DNA of 64,000 nt from Streptomyces sp. ATexAB-D23. GTDB taxonomy: Bacteria; Actinomycetota; Actinomycetes; Streptomycetales; Streptomycetaceae. The notes under the pieces are model-generated. The model saw only the letters and a program-made list of their open reading frames with translations, searched no databases and had not been told where the DNA came from. Position numbers and translations under genes: made by a program. The stretch covers positions 62,195 through 126,194 of the forward strand of contig NZ_KB892012.1 in assembly GCF_000373645.1 (NCBI RefSeq), written 5' to 3'. This document shows positions 51,530-59,593 of the stretch, piece after piece (position 1 is the first letter of the stretch; each line of letters opens with the position of its first letter).

Positions 51530-52444
51530 TCAGGACGACTTCACGAGATCCTTGAGGGCCGCGATCCGGTCGCGGACCCGGGGGCCGTGCGCAACGGCCT
51601 GAGGTGCGCCCCCGGCGGGCTCCCGGCAGCCCCGGCACAGCCCGTCCGGCAGCGCGTCGACCGGCCCCGGGACGCCGCACTCCACGCACTCCACCTTGGC
51701 CGGATGCGTGACGCCACCGGCCCGCTCCGGGGCGGGGCGGTAGACGGGCGGAAGCTTGTCGCCCAGGCGACGGCGGACGAACCCGAAGGGCGACTCGACC
51801 GAGGCGGGCAGCCCGGCGGTGAGCGTACGAACGAAGTAGCCGACGTCCACGCCACGGGCGAACCACTGCTCGGCGAGGGGTTCCAGGGCGGCGCAGTGGG
51901 CGTGGGAGAGCGCGAGCCGCGTATCGACACGCCCGAGTTCGGCCAGGGCGAGGTACGCGGTCGAACGCCCGCCCTCCTCCGGATCGGCGACCCGCTGCGC
52001 GGGCACGGCGGAAGCGGCCGGAGCCTCCGAGGGCGCGGACTCCGGCGCGGGTGCGGGGGCGGGCGCCGCGACCACGGACTCGGCCTCCGGCGCGACCACC
52101 GTCAACGAGCCCAGAAAATCCGCCCACCACTCGTTGTCGTGAGCGGTCCGCGACCAGAACGTCCGGAACACCCACCGCACTTGGCCCTGCCCGTCCACCA
52201 AGGCGCACCGCACGCGCCGCAGATGCCCGGCCACGGACAGCGCGGTCATCGCGGAGGCCACGGCCTGCTGCCCGTACAGCGGGATCTGCTTGGCGAGAGC
52301 CTTGACGCTCATCACGGCCCCTTCGGGCAGCCGCTCGACGAAGGCGGCGATGTAGCGCTCGCGCAGCGGCAGCGAGGCGAAGTCATCGGGGCGGGCCGGA
52401 TGTTGACCGGGCACGGCACGCTTGCCGTAGCCGGTCTGGGCCAT
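51530..52444 (-). CDS. winged-helix/zinc-ribbon protein, hypothetical
   Basis: 304 residues from the ATG at 52444. The N-terminal 100 residues look like a small winged helix (PLRERYIAAFVERLPEGAV, YGQQAVASAMTALSVAGHLR) with a beta wing (VRWVFRTFWSRT). The middle is Pro/Ala-rich and the C-terminal domain carries a zinc ribbon (CVECGVPGPV...LCRGC). Such proteins occur in many streptomycetes and are labelled MarR-like or helix-turn-helix. Function unknown. It is divergent from the kinase gene across a 458-bp gap. Confidence 0.7.
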   Translation of the reverse strand: MAQTGYGKRAVPGQHPARPDDFASLPLRERYIAAFVERLPEGAVMSVKALAKQIPLYGQQAVASAMTALSVAGHLRRVRCALVDGQGQVRWVFRTFWSRTAHDNEWWADFLGSLTVVAPEAESVVAAPAPAPAPESAPSEAPAASAVPAQRVADPEEGGRSTAYLALAELGRVDTRLALSHAHCAALEPLAEQWFARGVDVGYFVRTLTAGLPASVESPFGFVRRRLGDKLPPVYRPAPERAGGVTHPAKVECVECGVPGPVDALPDGLCRGCREPAGGAPQAVAHGPRVRDRIAALKDLVKSS

Positions 52445-52902
52445 GGGGCACGGGGTGGGACTAAGGTTCTGAACAACCACGAGATCGGCTCTTTCTGTGG
52501 TGGTCGAGCTCTGGCCAGACCCCGGCAAGGCTTGAGAGGCCTCGTCGGGGTCGTTTGATTTCCCGCACCGTAAGCAGTGGCCACGCTGCGTCGCAAGCCG
52601 TCACCATTAGTCATACATGCAGACCGTGACGGGTCAGGGAGGTCGGGAGGGTTTCCCCAACCCCGTCTCTACCCACCCATCAAAAGAAGGCGCTCGAACC
52701 TCGGGTCCCGCATCTCGAAGCCCGAGTCCCGAGCCTCAAGCCTCGGGCCGCCCACACCCCTCGTACGCTCGAACGAGTGAACCGCCCACCCCGGTCCACG
52801 GTCCCGAGACCCGAGCCCCGAGCCCCGGGCGGAGTGACATGATCGAAGCGAGCCGGATCCGAGAGCAGGACACCCACGCAATACACCCACGAGGGGGCCA
52901 CA
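52445..52902. other. 458-bp gene-free region with a hairpin and repeats
   Basis: No convincing gene. 52518-52552 holds GACCCCG/CGGGGTC arms; lying in the leader of the minus-strand gene, it could be an attenuator. 52715-52830 is rich in CCCGAG/CTCGGG words, a low-complexity stretch. Short open frames here have no ribosome sites or family matches. The kinase promoter must be in the right-hand part but is not recognisable. Confidence 0.5.
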
Positions 52903-54432
52903 GTGCGGGATCAACTCCTTGGAAATCGCTACCGGTTGGTGCGGCGGCTCGGTGAGGGCGGCATGGGTGAGGTCTGGGAGGCGCAGGACGAGAAGCTGGA
53001 CCGGCGGGTCGCGGTCAAGCTGATCTCGTTACTCGCGGGAGGCGGAAGCCGGGGCAGAGAGGCGCGCGCCCGGTTCCTGCGCGAGGCCCGGCTCACGGCC
53101 CGCCTCCAGCACTCGCACATCGTGACCGTCCACGATCTCGGCGAGAGCGGCCCCGAGACCGGCAACGCCCCGTTCCTGGTGATGGAACTGGTCAGGGGCG
53201 AAGGGCTGGATGCCAAGCTGGAGCGGGGCGCCATCGACCCGCAGGACGCGGCCCGCTGGGGCGCCGAAATCGGCGAGGCCCTGGCGGAGGCACACGCGGC
53301 GGGCGTCCTGCACCGCGACATCAAGCCGTCCAACATCTTCATCACGCACACCGGCACGGTGAAGGTCCTCGACTTCGGCGTAGCACGCGCGGCCGACCCG
53401 TACGCCACCGCCGACCGCCTCACCCAGACCGGGTTCATCGTCGGCACGCCCCCGTACATGGCTCCCGAGCAGGCACGCGGCCACCCGGAACCGGGTAGCG
53501 ACCTCTACGCGCTGGGCTGCCTGCTCTTCGAACTGCTCACCGCCCGCCTGCCGTTCCAGGCCCCCGACAGCATCGGCTACCTGACGGCCCACCTCACCGA
53601 CGAACCCCCCGCGCCCAGCTCGATCCGGCCGGGCCTCCCCTCCTCCTGGGACACGCTCGTACTGAAGCTCCTCAGCAAGGACCCGTCCGAGCGCCACACC
53701 ACGGCCGCCGACGCCTCCCGGGCCCTGCGGCGGCTCGCCGCGGCGGCACCCACGAAGGTGCTGCCGCCACCTCGGGACGCACCGCGCAGGCCGCCGCCCA
53801 CCGCCGCCAAACACACACCCGTGGGCGGGCCCTGGCTGCCGGGCGGGGTCTGGCTATTGACCGTGGTGGCGACAGCCATCCTGGTCTCGGTCAACATCGA
53901 CGGCCACGGAGACGACGGAGACGCGGCGAGCGGCGCCCTCGTCGTCGGCCTCGCCACGGCCTGGCTCGTCGGCCATTTCGTCGTCATGTCACGGCCGGCA
54001 TGGCGTACGACCGTGACAAAAGTGACCCGCTTCGCCCTGCCCCTGCTCCTGCTGGCCGTCTACGCCGTGGCGGTCACGAGCAATGCCGAAGACCCCTGGC
54101 CTCACGGGCCCTACTGGGTGGCCATGAGCATCTCGACGGCCGCCCTGACGAGCCTTCTGGCGTTCTCCGCCGCTCTGACCGACCGAACCGGGCACGGACT
54201 CCGCAGGGCGGGCTACACCCTTGCGGCCCTCAACACCATCGCCGTCCTCGACACCGTCTTCCAGCAGACGGGCATCGCCGTCACGGTCTCCCCGCACATC
54301 ACCTTCGTCGCCCCGCAACCGGTCTCGGCCGGCGTGGCCGTCCTGGCCGTCGCGGTGTACTGCGTCCGCGAGATCGCGACCCGCCGGGCAGCCCCGGACG
54401 CTCAGCGCTTCTCCCAGACCGAGGTGTCGTAG
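52903..54432 (+). CDS. membrane-anchored Ser/Thr protein kinase with a TTA codon
   Basis: 509 residues from the GTG at 52903. All kinase motifs are intact: GEGGMGEVWEA, the Lys in VAVKL (residue 39), HRDIKPSN, DFG and APE. After a Pro-rich linker come about six helices and no PASTA sensor domain, so the membrane part itself may sense a signal. Leu43 is encoded by TTA (53029-53031), so translation should depend on the bldA tRNA. Its 3' end overlaps the convergent XRE gene by 31 bp. Confidence 0.92.
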   Translation: MRDQLLGNRYRLVRRLGEGGMGEVWEAQDEKLDRRVAVKLISLLAGGGSRGREARARFLREARLTARLQHSHIVTVHDLGESGPETGNAPFLVMELVRGEGLDAKLERGAIDPQDAARWGAEIGEALAEAHAAGVLHRDIKPSNIFITHTGTVKVLDFGVARAADPYATADRLTQTGFIVGTPPYMAPEQARGHPEPGSDLYALGCLLFELLTARLPFQAPDSIGYLTAHLTDEPPAPSSIRPGLPSSWDTLVLKLLSKDPSERHTTAADASRALRRLAAAAPTKVLPPPRDAPRRPPPTAAKHTPVGGPWLPGGVWLLTVVATAILVSVNIDGHGDDGDAASGALVVGLATAWLVGHFVVMSRPAWRTTVTKVTRFALPLLLLAVYAVAVTSNAEDPWPHGPYWVAMSISTAALTSLLAFSAALTDRTGHGLRRAGYTLAALNTIAVLDTVFQQTGIAVTVSPHITFVAPQPVSAGVAVLAVAVYCVREIATRRAAPDAQRFSQTEVS

Positions 54433-55817
54433 CGGTAGTAGTACTCCGGCCGCCCCGCGATGCTGCTCGTGCGGAACGGCTTGCCGCCGTCGTCGATGCG
54501 CAGGGTCCCCTTACGGCCGCCGCTGCTCCACTCCAGCTCCAGGTACCAGCTGACGTCGTGGCCCTCCACATGCGCGTCCAGGTCGAAGACCTCCACATCG
54601 CGGGACGAGACCTGGAACGGGAAGTCCTTCGCCGGCACGACCTGGTCGCCCTGGGTGCCCGCCACCGGGGTCAGCGTGGGCCGGTTGCTGTCCAGGTCGA
54701 TGTCGAAGGACTGCGGCTCGATACCACTTCCGCAGCCCTCGCCCATGGAGAACGCGGGCCGTTGCAGGGGCGCCCGCTGACTCAGTACGCGCACATGCAG
54801 GTCGGTCAGGACGACGGCCTCCTGCGAGGTGCCCTGCACGGTCAGCTCCAGCTTCATGGCGCCGCCCTCCACCCCGCCGAGCGAACGCGCCCAGCCCCGG
54901 GTGCTGGTGGGCGAGGGCGGAGGCGGCACGGTGCCCGGGTCCTGGGTGAGCAGATAGAACTGCCCGCAGGGCTCCTCCCAGTTGTACGAGCTGATGGTCA
55001 CGGTCGGCGGGGCCCCGGTGCCGGTCCCGGTGGTGGCCGAGGCGGAGACGGAGGACCGCGCGGTCGGGCCGGCCGCCTCGGTGCTGCTCGCGGATTCACT
55101 GGCCTTCGCCGACGCGGAGGCGGACGTCGACGCCGACGGGCTCTGCGGCAACTCGGAGACGGCGTCCGCCCCCTTGCCCTCCTCCGTGCTCCGGCCGCCG
55201 GGCATCTCGACGGCGGCGTCCGAGCCGGTCTCCTTGAGCTGCCCGACGACGACGGCGGTGGGCACGGTGAGCGCGACGACCGCCGCTGCGGCGAGCAGCA
55301 CCCGCGTACGGGCGGAGGCGCGGCGCCAACGCGAGGAGCGCTCGGGGGCGGGGCGTTCGGGGGTGACCTCGGGGGCCGGTTCGGTCGTGTGCGCGGCAGG
55401 CGGGGGCTCGACCGGTACCGGAGCTTCTGATTCCGGCACCCGCTCCGATTCCGGTACCGGCACCGGCTGTGCCACCGGCTCCGGTTGTGGCACCGGCTCC
55501 GGTTGTGGCACCGGCTCCGGCTCCGCGACGGGCGCGTCCGGCGCGGGGGCGGTGTCCGGCTTCCCCCGCCGCCGGGCCGCGTCGGCGAGGATCCACCGGC
55601 GGTGCAGGTCCACGAGTTCGTCGTCCGTGGCCCCGCAGAGACGGGCGAACCGGTCCACGGAGGCGTACTCACTGGGGACCGCGTCCCCGTTGCAGTACCG
55701 GTGGAGCGTCGACGTGCTGACGTGCAGCCTTCCCGCCAGCACGCCGTAACTGCGTCCCGAACGGTCCTTCAGTTTCTTCAGCAGGCCCGCGAAATCCTCG
55801 GCCTCCGGCGTCGCCAC
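54402..55817 (-). CDS. XRE-type HTH protein with transmembrane anchor and extracytoplasmic domain
   Basis: 471 residues. An N-terminal HTH (FAGLLKKLKDRSGRSYGVLA, GRLHVSTSTLHRYCNGDAVP) is followed by a Pro/Glu repeat (18-bp DNA unit at 55470-55525), one helix (RVLLAAAAVVALTVPTAVVV), a Ser/Thr/Ala linker and a C-terminal beta-rich domain (ISSYNWEEPCGQFYLL, then EYYYRYDTSVWEKR). The layout is that of an extracytoplasmic sensor fused to a cytoplasmic HTH. It is convergent with the kinase, overlapping by 31 bp. Confidence 0.85.
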   Translation of the reverse strand: MATPEAEDFAGLLKKLKDRSGRSYGVLAGRLHVSTSTLHRYCNGDAVPSEYASVDRFARLCGATDDELVDLHRRWILADAARRRGKPDTAPAPDAPVAEPEPVPQPEPVPQPEPVAQPVPVPESERVPESEAPVPVEPPPAAHTTEPAPEVTPERPAPERSSRWRRASARTRVLLAAAAVVALTVPTAVVVGQLKETGSDAAVEMPGGRSTEEGKGADAVSELPQSPSASTSASASAKASESASSTEAAGPTARSSVSASATTGTGTGAPPTVTISSYNWEEPCGQFYLLTQDPGTVPPPPSPTSTRGWARSLGGVEGGAMKLELTVQGTSQEAVVLTDLHVRVLSQRAPLQRPAFSMGEGCGSGIEPQSFDIDLDSNRPTLTPVAGTQGDQVVPAKDFPFQVSSRDVEVFDLDAHVEGHDVSWYLELEWSSGGRKGTLRIDDGGKPFRTSSIAGRPEYYYRYDTSVWEKR

Positions 55818-55990
55818 TACGGCGTTCCCCCTCCTGGTCGTCCCGGATCACCGTTCCAGGGACGTGGAATCTGCCCAGGTCACAGTACGCGCAGGCATTC
55901 CAGCATCCCCAATGGTGTGGCGGGCGTTGCGGCCGGAATCCGCCGTGCCGCAAGCTCGAACCACACCACAGCGACCGGGGGACCGACGCA

Positions 55991-56089
55991 GTGCGAACGC
56001 TCTTCCGCATCGAGTTGACCGATGCGCTGGCGATCGGAGTGGTGATCGTGACGACAGCGATCGTCCTGCTCCTGATCTGCCACAACTGA
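55991..56089 (+). CDS. 32-residue single-span membrane peptide
   Basis: An open frame from GTG encodes MRTLFRIELTDALAIGVVIV, then TTAIVLLLICHN and TGA. One hydrophobic helix fills residues 13-30. Third positions are 28/32 G or C, and GGGGGA lies eight bases before the GTG. It stands 55 bp upstream of the DUF4232 lipoprotein on the same strand. Small hydrophobic peptides of this size may be membrane regulators or toxins; no family is recognised. Confidence 0.5.
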   Translation: MRTLFRIELTDALAIGVVIVTTAIVLLLICHN

Positions 56090-56144
56090 CCAGAGCTCAG
56101 CTCAGCCCGCACCACACACAAGACCACCTACGGGGAGATCCACC

Positions 56145-56855
56145 ATGCGCAGCAACCGCATCCGCACCACCGTTCTCGCGGCCACCGCCCTGCTCGCGGC
56201 GCTCTCGCTCACGGCGTGCAACGGGGACGACGTCACCGACACCGGCAAGCCGGCCGCGAGCCCGACGGCGGACCAGGACGGCGGCCGGTCGAAGGAGCCC
56301 TCGGCACCGGCCAAGGACTCGACGTCCCCGACCGACACCGAGTCCGAACCGGCCGCCGACGCCAAGCCGAAGGTCCCTACCGCGGACCCGGCTACGAAGA
56401 CCAAGGCCCCGGCCACCGACAGCAAGCCGAAGACCGCCGTCACCTGCGACGGCTCGAACACGAAGGTCACCGTCACGAAGGTGAGCCGCCCGGTCAACCA
56501 CCTGCTGCTCACGGCCACCAACACCGGTGACCGCCCCTGCTACGCGTACCACGCGCCGATGCTCCGCTTCGACGGCGCGCAGGCCGTGTTCCAGGTCAAC
56601 CAGGACAGCAAGCCGCAGGCCGTGGTGACGCTCGACCCGGGCCAGTCGGCGTACGCGGCGATCAGCCTGACCGGCGAGCCGAACGGCTCGAAGCCGTACA
56701 CGAGCAAGCACCTCGGGGTCATCTTCGCCGACCGGAGCAACGGCCCGGTCAACTCCTCGCCGGCCGAGCTGACGCTGCCCGGCACGACGTACTGGGACGA
56801 CAACGGCTTCGTCACCTACTGGCAGAGCGAGATGGACGACGCGCTCACCTACTGA
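56145..56855 (+). CDS. DUF4232 domain lipoprotein
   Basis: 236 residues. The signal ends in a lipobox (LSLTAC). A Lys/Ala/Pro-rich linker follows to about residue 98. The DUF4232 domain (TCDGSNTKVTVTKVSRPVNH, ATNTGDRPCYAYHAPMLR) then has two Cys probably disulfide-linked and a final TTYWDDNGFVTYWQSE. GGGGAG before the ATG. It is an extracytoplasmic protein of unknown role, common in streptomycetes. The preceding 32-residue peptide may share the transcript. It overlaps the convergent DUF3224 gene by seven bases. Confidence 0.85.
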   Translation: MRSNRIRTTVLAATALLAALSLTACNGDDVTDTGKPAASPTADQDGGRSKEPSAPAKDSTSPTDTESEPAADAKPKVPTADPATKTKAPATDSKPKTAVTCDGSNTKVTVTKVSRPVNHLLLTATNTGDRPCYAYHAPMLRFDGAQAVFQVNQDSKPQAVVTLDPGQSAYAAISLTGEPNGSKPYTSKHLGVIFADRSNGPVNSSPAELTLPGTTYWDDNGFVTYWQSEMDDALTY

Positions 56856-57262
56856 CCGGCCAGCTCGAATTCGAACCAGACCCGGTGCGTACCGTCCGCG
56901 TCCACCGCGAGTCCGCCGCCCCCGCTGATCCCGGCGAGGGCGGCGGTCCCGCTCGACGGCACGATCGTGAAGAACTCGTTCGTACGGTCGCTGCCGCTCG
57001 TCGCGGCCGAGTGCACGAAGTTGAACGTGCCCTCCCGCCCGGCGAGCGCCCCCTCGAAGGACTCCATGGCGATGTACGTACCCACGCCCGACTCCTGGTC
57101 GAAGGCAGCCGTGAACAAGGTGGTCGACCGCCCCGCGACCTCGCCCTCGAAGACCTTCACGATGGTCGCGACCCCGACGGGCAGCGCGGTGGAGACCTCG
57201 GGCTCGGGCTTCAGCTCGGACGGGACGAAGGAGCTGACGGTGAACGTTCCGGAAGCTTTCAT
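56849..57262 (-). CDS. DUF3224 domain protein
   Basis: 137 residues; a small beta-barrel (lipocalin-like) family. Typical sequences are MKASGTFTVSSFVPSE, ESFEGALAGREGTFNFVHSA and FFTIVPSSGTAALAGISGGG. Function unknown. The ATG at 57262 is chosen because the family starts with this segment. It lies 36 bp downstream of the alpha/beta hydrolase, probably co-transcribed. Confidence 0.88.
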   Translation of the reverse strand: MKASGTFTVSSFVPSELKPEPEVSTALPVGVATIVKVFEGEVAGRSTTLFTAAFDQESGVGTYIAMESFEGALAGREGTFNFVHSAATSGSDRTNEFFTIVPSSGTAALAGISGGGGLAVDADGTHRVWFEFELAGQ

Positions 57263-57298
57263 GCTTCCGATCGTAGGGACCGGGTCTGACAACAGGCC

Positions 57299-57982
57299 CT
57301 ACGACTTGGCAGCCTCGCCCAGGACCCGGGCGAGTTCGCCGGGGCGGGTGGCCATCGGCCAGTGGCCGGAGTCGAGGTCCACGTACTCCACCCGGGTGGC
57401 GCGGGCCAGCTCAGGAATCTCACCGGCCGCGATCCACTCCTCGGCCTGGGCCGGGGTGAACTCGGGGCAGACCACCACGACGGGGATGTCGAAGCGGCGC
57501 TCGTCGGTCAGCCGCACGACGCCCCTGGCGACGGCCTCGGGGACGGGAACGGCGGCGGCAGCGAAACGGTCCCGGGCCGGCTGGTCCAGGTCAGCGGCGT
57601 CCGGACCCTCGAAGGGGTCCCACCCCGGGAAGGGCATGACGCCGCCCTCGATCGCGAAGAAATCGGCGTAGGCCCGCCCGTCGGCGGCCGGGAAGCCGCC
57701 GATCAGAGCGACCTTGGCCACCTTGTCCGGCCGTGCGTCACCGGCCATCCAGGCCAGGGTCGATGCGGCGGAGTGCCCCACCACCAGAGGCTTCCCGGGC
57801 GCCGCGTCCACCGCGGCGAGCACCGCTGCCAACTGGTCGTCGAGCGTCGCCGAGGCAGCGCCGTCACCCTGCCCCGGCAGCGTGAGCGGCACGGGACGGT
57901 GGCCGAGCCGGGTGAGTTCGGGCACGACGTCGTCCCACGCTGATCCGTCGAGCCACAAGCCGCCGATGAGCAGGATGTCCAC
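57299..57982 (-). CDS. alpha/beta hydrolase
   Basis: 227 residues. The nucleophile elbow is GHSAAS near residue 70 and the catalytic His is in DSGHWP near residue 211, within the usual alpha/beta fold (DILLIGGLWLDGSAW start). GTG start with GGGAG upstream. Substrate not predictable (esterase, lactonase or dehalogenase-like). It is followed by the DUF3224 gene on the same strand. The 131-bp gap to the next gene holds no further feature that I see. Confidence 0.9.
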   Translation of the reverse strand: MDILLIGGLWLDGSAWDDVVPELTRLGHRPVPLTLPGQGDGAASATLDDQLAAVLAAVDAAPGKPLVVGHSAASTLAWMAGDARPDKVAKVALIGGFPAADGRAYADFFAIEGGVMPFPGWDPFEGPDAADLDQPARDRFAAAAVPVPEAVARGVVRLTDERRFDIPVVVVCPEFTPAQAEEWIAAGEIPELARATRVEYVDLDSGHWPMATRPGELARVLGEAAKS

Positions 57983-58113
57983 AGTGGTTCTCCCGGAGAG
58001 TCGTCAGAACTGGCTGCCCGCACGCTACCGGGAGGCTCTGACACCGGGGCCGGGACAGCCCTTGGGTACGACAACTCATGCGTTGGGGCGCCACACCTGG
58101 TGGAATCGCACGC

Positions 58114-58461
58114 ATGTCCCAAGACCTCGACACGGACGACCGGCCCCGCCACACCTGGGTCGCCACGCTGATCTCCGCGGTCATCACGCTGCCGCTCGCG
58201 TTCCTCGCCCTCATCTACACCATGTTCACGCCGATGATCTGCGACTCGTGCTCCGAGGCGGACGGCGACCGGTTCGAGGCGAGCTTCCTCCCGGCCTGGA
58301 CGGTGTTCTGCTGCGGCCTGGTGCTGGCCCTCGTCGCACTGATCGCGAGCTGGGTATGCCTTGGGCGCAAGCCGGCGGCCGCGATCCTCCTCGCCGTGGC
58401 CGCCCCCGTCACCGTCCTGCTGACCTGGCTGCTCTTCATCGGCCTCATCGACTGGCCGTAG
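58114..58461 (+). CDS. small membrane protein, hypothetical (115 aa)
   Basis: 115 residues from the ATG at 58114 (ATG 58078 is possible). Three helices: VATLISAVITLPLAFLALIY, TVFCCGLVLALVALIASWVC and AAILLAVAAPVTVLLTWLLF. A short extracellular loop after helix 1 holds two Cys (ICDSCSEADG). No family recognised. It is convergent with hemB, whose stop is 11 bases away. Confidence 0.7.
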   Translation: MSQDLDTDDRPRHTWVATLISAVITLPLAFLALIYTMFTPMICDSCSEADGDRFEASFLPAWTVFCCGLVLALVALIASWVCLGRKPAAAILLAVAAPVTVLLTWLLFIGLIDWP

Positions 58462-58472
58462 GGCCTCCGGCC

Positions 58473-59468
58473 TCAGCCCCGCAGCCGCTGCGCGACCTCC
58501 GTCGCCCAGTACGTGAGGATCATCTGCGCACCCGCCCGGCGGATGCCGGTCAGGCTCTCCAGGATCGCCGCGTCCCGGTCGATCCAGCCCCTCTCCGCCG
58601 CGGCCTCGATCATCGCGTACTCGCCGCTGATCTGGTACGCGGCGACCGGCACGTCCGACGCCTCGGCGACCTTCGCCAGGATGTCCAGGTACGGGCCGGC
58701 CGGCTTGACCATGACCATGTCCGCGCCCTCTTCGAGGTCGAGCGCCAGCTCGCGCAGCGACTCGCGGACGTTGGCCGGGTCCTGCTGGTAGGTCTTGCGG
58801 TCGCCCCTGAGCGAGGAGCCGACGGCCTCGCGGAACGGGCCGTAGAACGCGGAGGAGTACTTCACGGTGTACGCGAGGACCGACACGTCCTCGTGGCCCG
58901 TCTGGTCCAGCGCGTCACGGATGACGCCGACCTGGCCGTCCATCATGCCGCTGGGGCCGACCACATGGGCGCCCGCGTCGGCCTGGACCTGGGCCATCTC
59001 CGCGTACCGCTCCAGCGTCGCGTCGTTGTCGACACGGCCGTCCTCGGTCAGCACACCGCAGTGGCCGTGGTCGGTGAACTCGTCCAGGCACAGGTCCGAC
59101 ATGACGAGGAGATCGTCGCCGACCTCCTCGCGCACCGCGCGCAGCGCGACCTGGAGGATGCCGTCCGGGTCGGTGCCCGCCGTGCCCCGGCCGTCCTTCT
59201 TCTCGTCCAGCGGCACACCGAACAGCATGATCCCCGAGACGCCGGCCGACACCGCGTCCACGGCGGCCTTCCGCAGGGTGTCCAGGGTGTGCTGCTGCAC
59301 GCCGGGCATGGCCGAGATGGCGACCGGGGCGTCGATGCCCTCGCGCACGAACGCGGGCAGGATCAGGTTCGCCGGGTCGAGCCGTGTCTCGGCGACCATC
59401 CGCCGCATCACGGGGGTCGTCCGCAGCCGCCGGGGGCGGGAGCCGGGGAAGTTTCCGTACACAGTCAT
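58473..59468 (-). CDS. hemB: delta-aminolevulinic acid dehydratase HemB
   Basis: 331 residues. Active-site lysines lie in [16 protein letters not shown] and [14 protein letters not shown]. The metal-binding stretch is [15 protein letters not shown]: two of the three zinc Cys of the E. coli type are kept and the middle one is Asp. It condenses two 5-aminolevulinate molecules to porphobilinogen. It lies 125 bp downstream of hemD, beyond a strong terminator, so it may be separately expressed. Confidence 0.94.
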   Translation of the reverse strand: MTVYGNFPGSRPRRLRTTPVMRRMVAETRLDPANLILPAFVREGIDAPVAISAMPGVQQHTLDTLRKAAVDAVSAGVSGIMLFGVPLDEKKDGRGTAGTDPDGILQVALRAVREEVGDDLLVMSDLCLDEFTDHGHCGVLTEDGRVDNDATLERYAEMAQVQADAGAHVVGPSGMMDGQVGVIRDALDQTGHEDVSVLAYTVKYSSAFYGPFREAVGSSLRGDRKTYQQDPANVRESLRELALDLEEGADMVMVKPAGPYLDILAKVAEASDVPVAAYQISGEYAMIEAAAERGWIDRDAAILESLTGIRRAGAQMILTYWATEVAQRLRG

Positions 59469-59538
59469 CCTTCGAGACTAGACCCGTACACATCACGCTC
59501 TTGCCGACACCTCTGCCGGGAAAAGCAGCCGGAACACG

Positions 59539-59579
59539 GCGGGGCCCGGCCGCTTCTTCCCGAAGCGGCCGGGCCCCGC
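59539..59579 (-). terminator. strong hairpin between hemD and hemB
   Basis: An 18-bp perfect stem (59539-59556 and 59562-59579) with loop TTCCC, 15 bases past the hemD stop. It should end the rex-hemACD transcript. Confidence 0.85.
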
Positions 59580-59593
59580 ACACAGCTCCGCGG

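Noticed and set aside
52617..52955. 112-codon open frame on the plus strand
   Set aside because: Pro/Ser/Arg-rich, made of the CCCGAG-type low-complexity sequence, no ribosome site, overlaps the kinase start.
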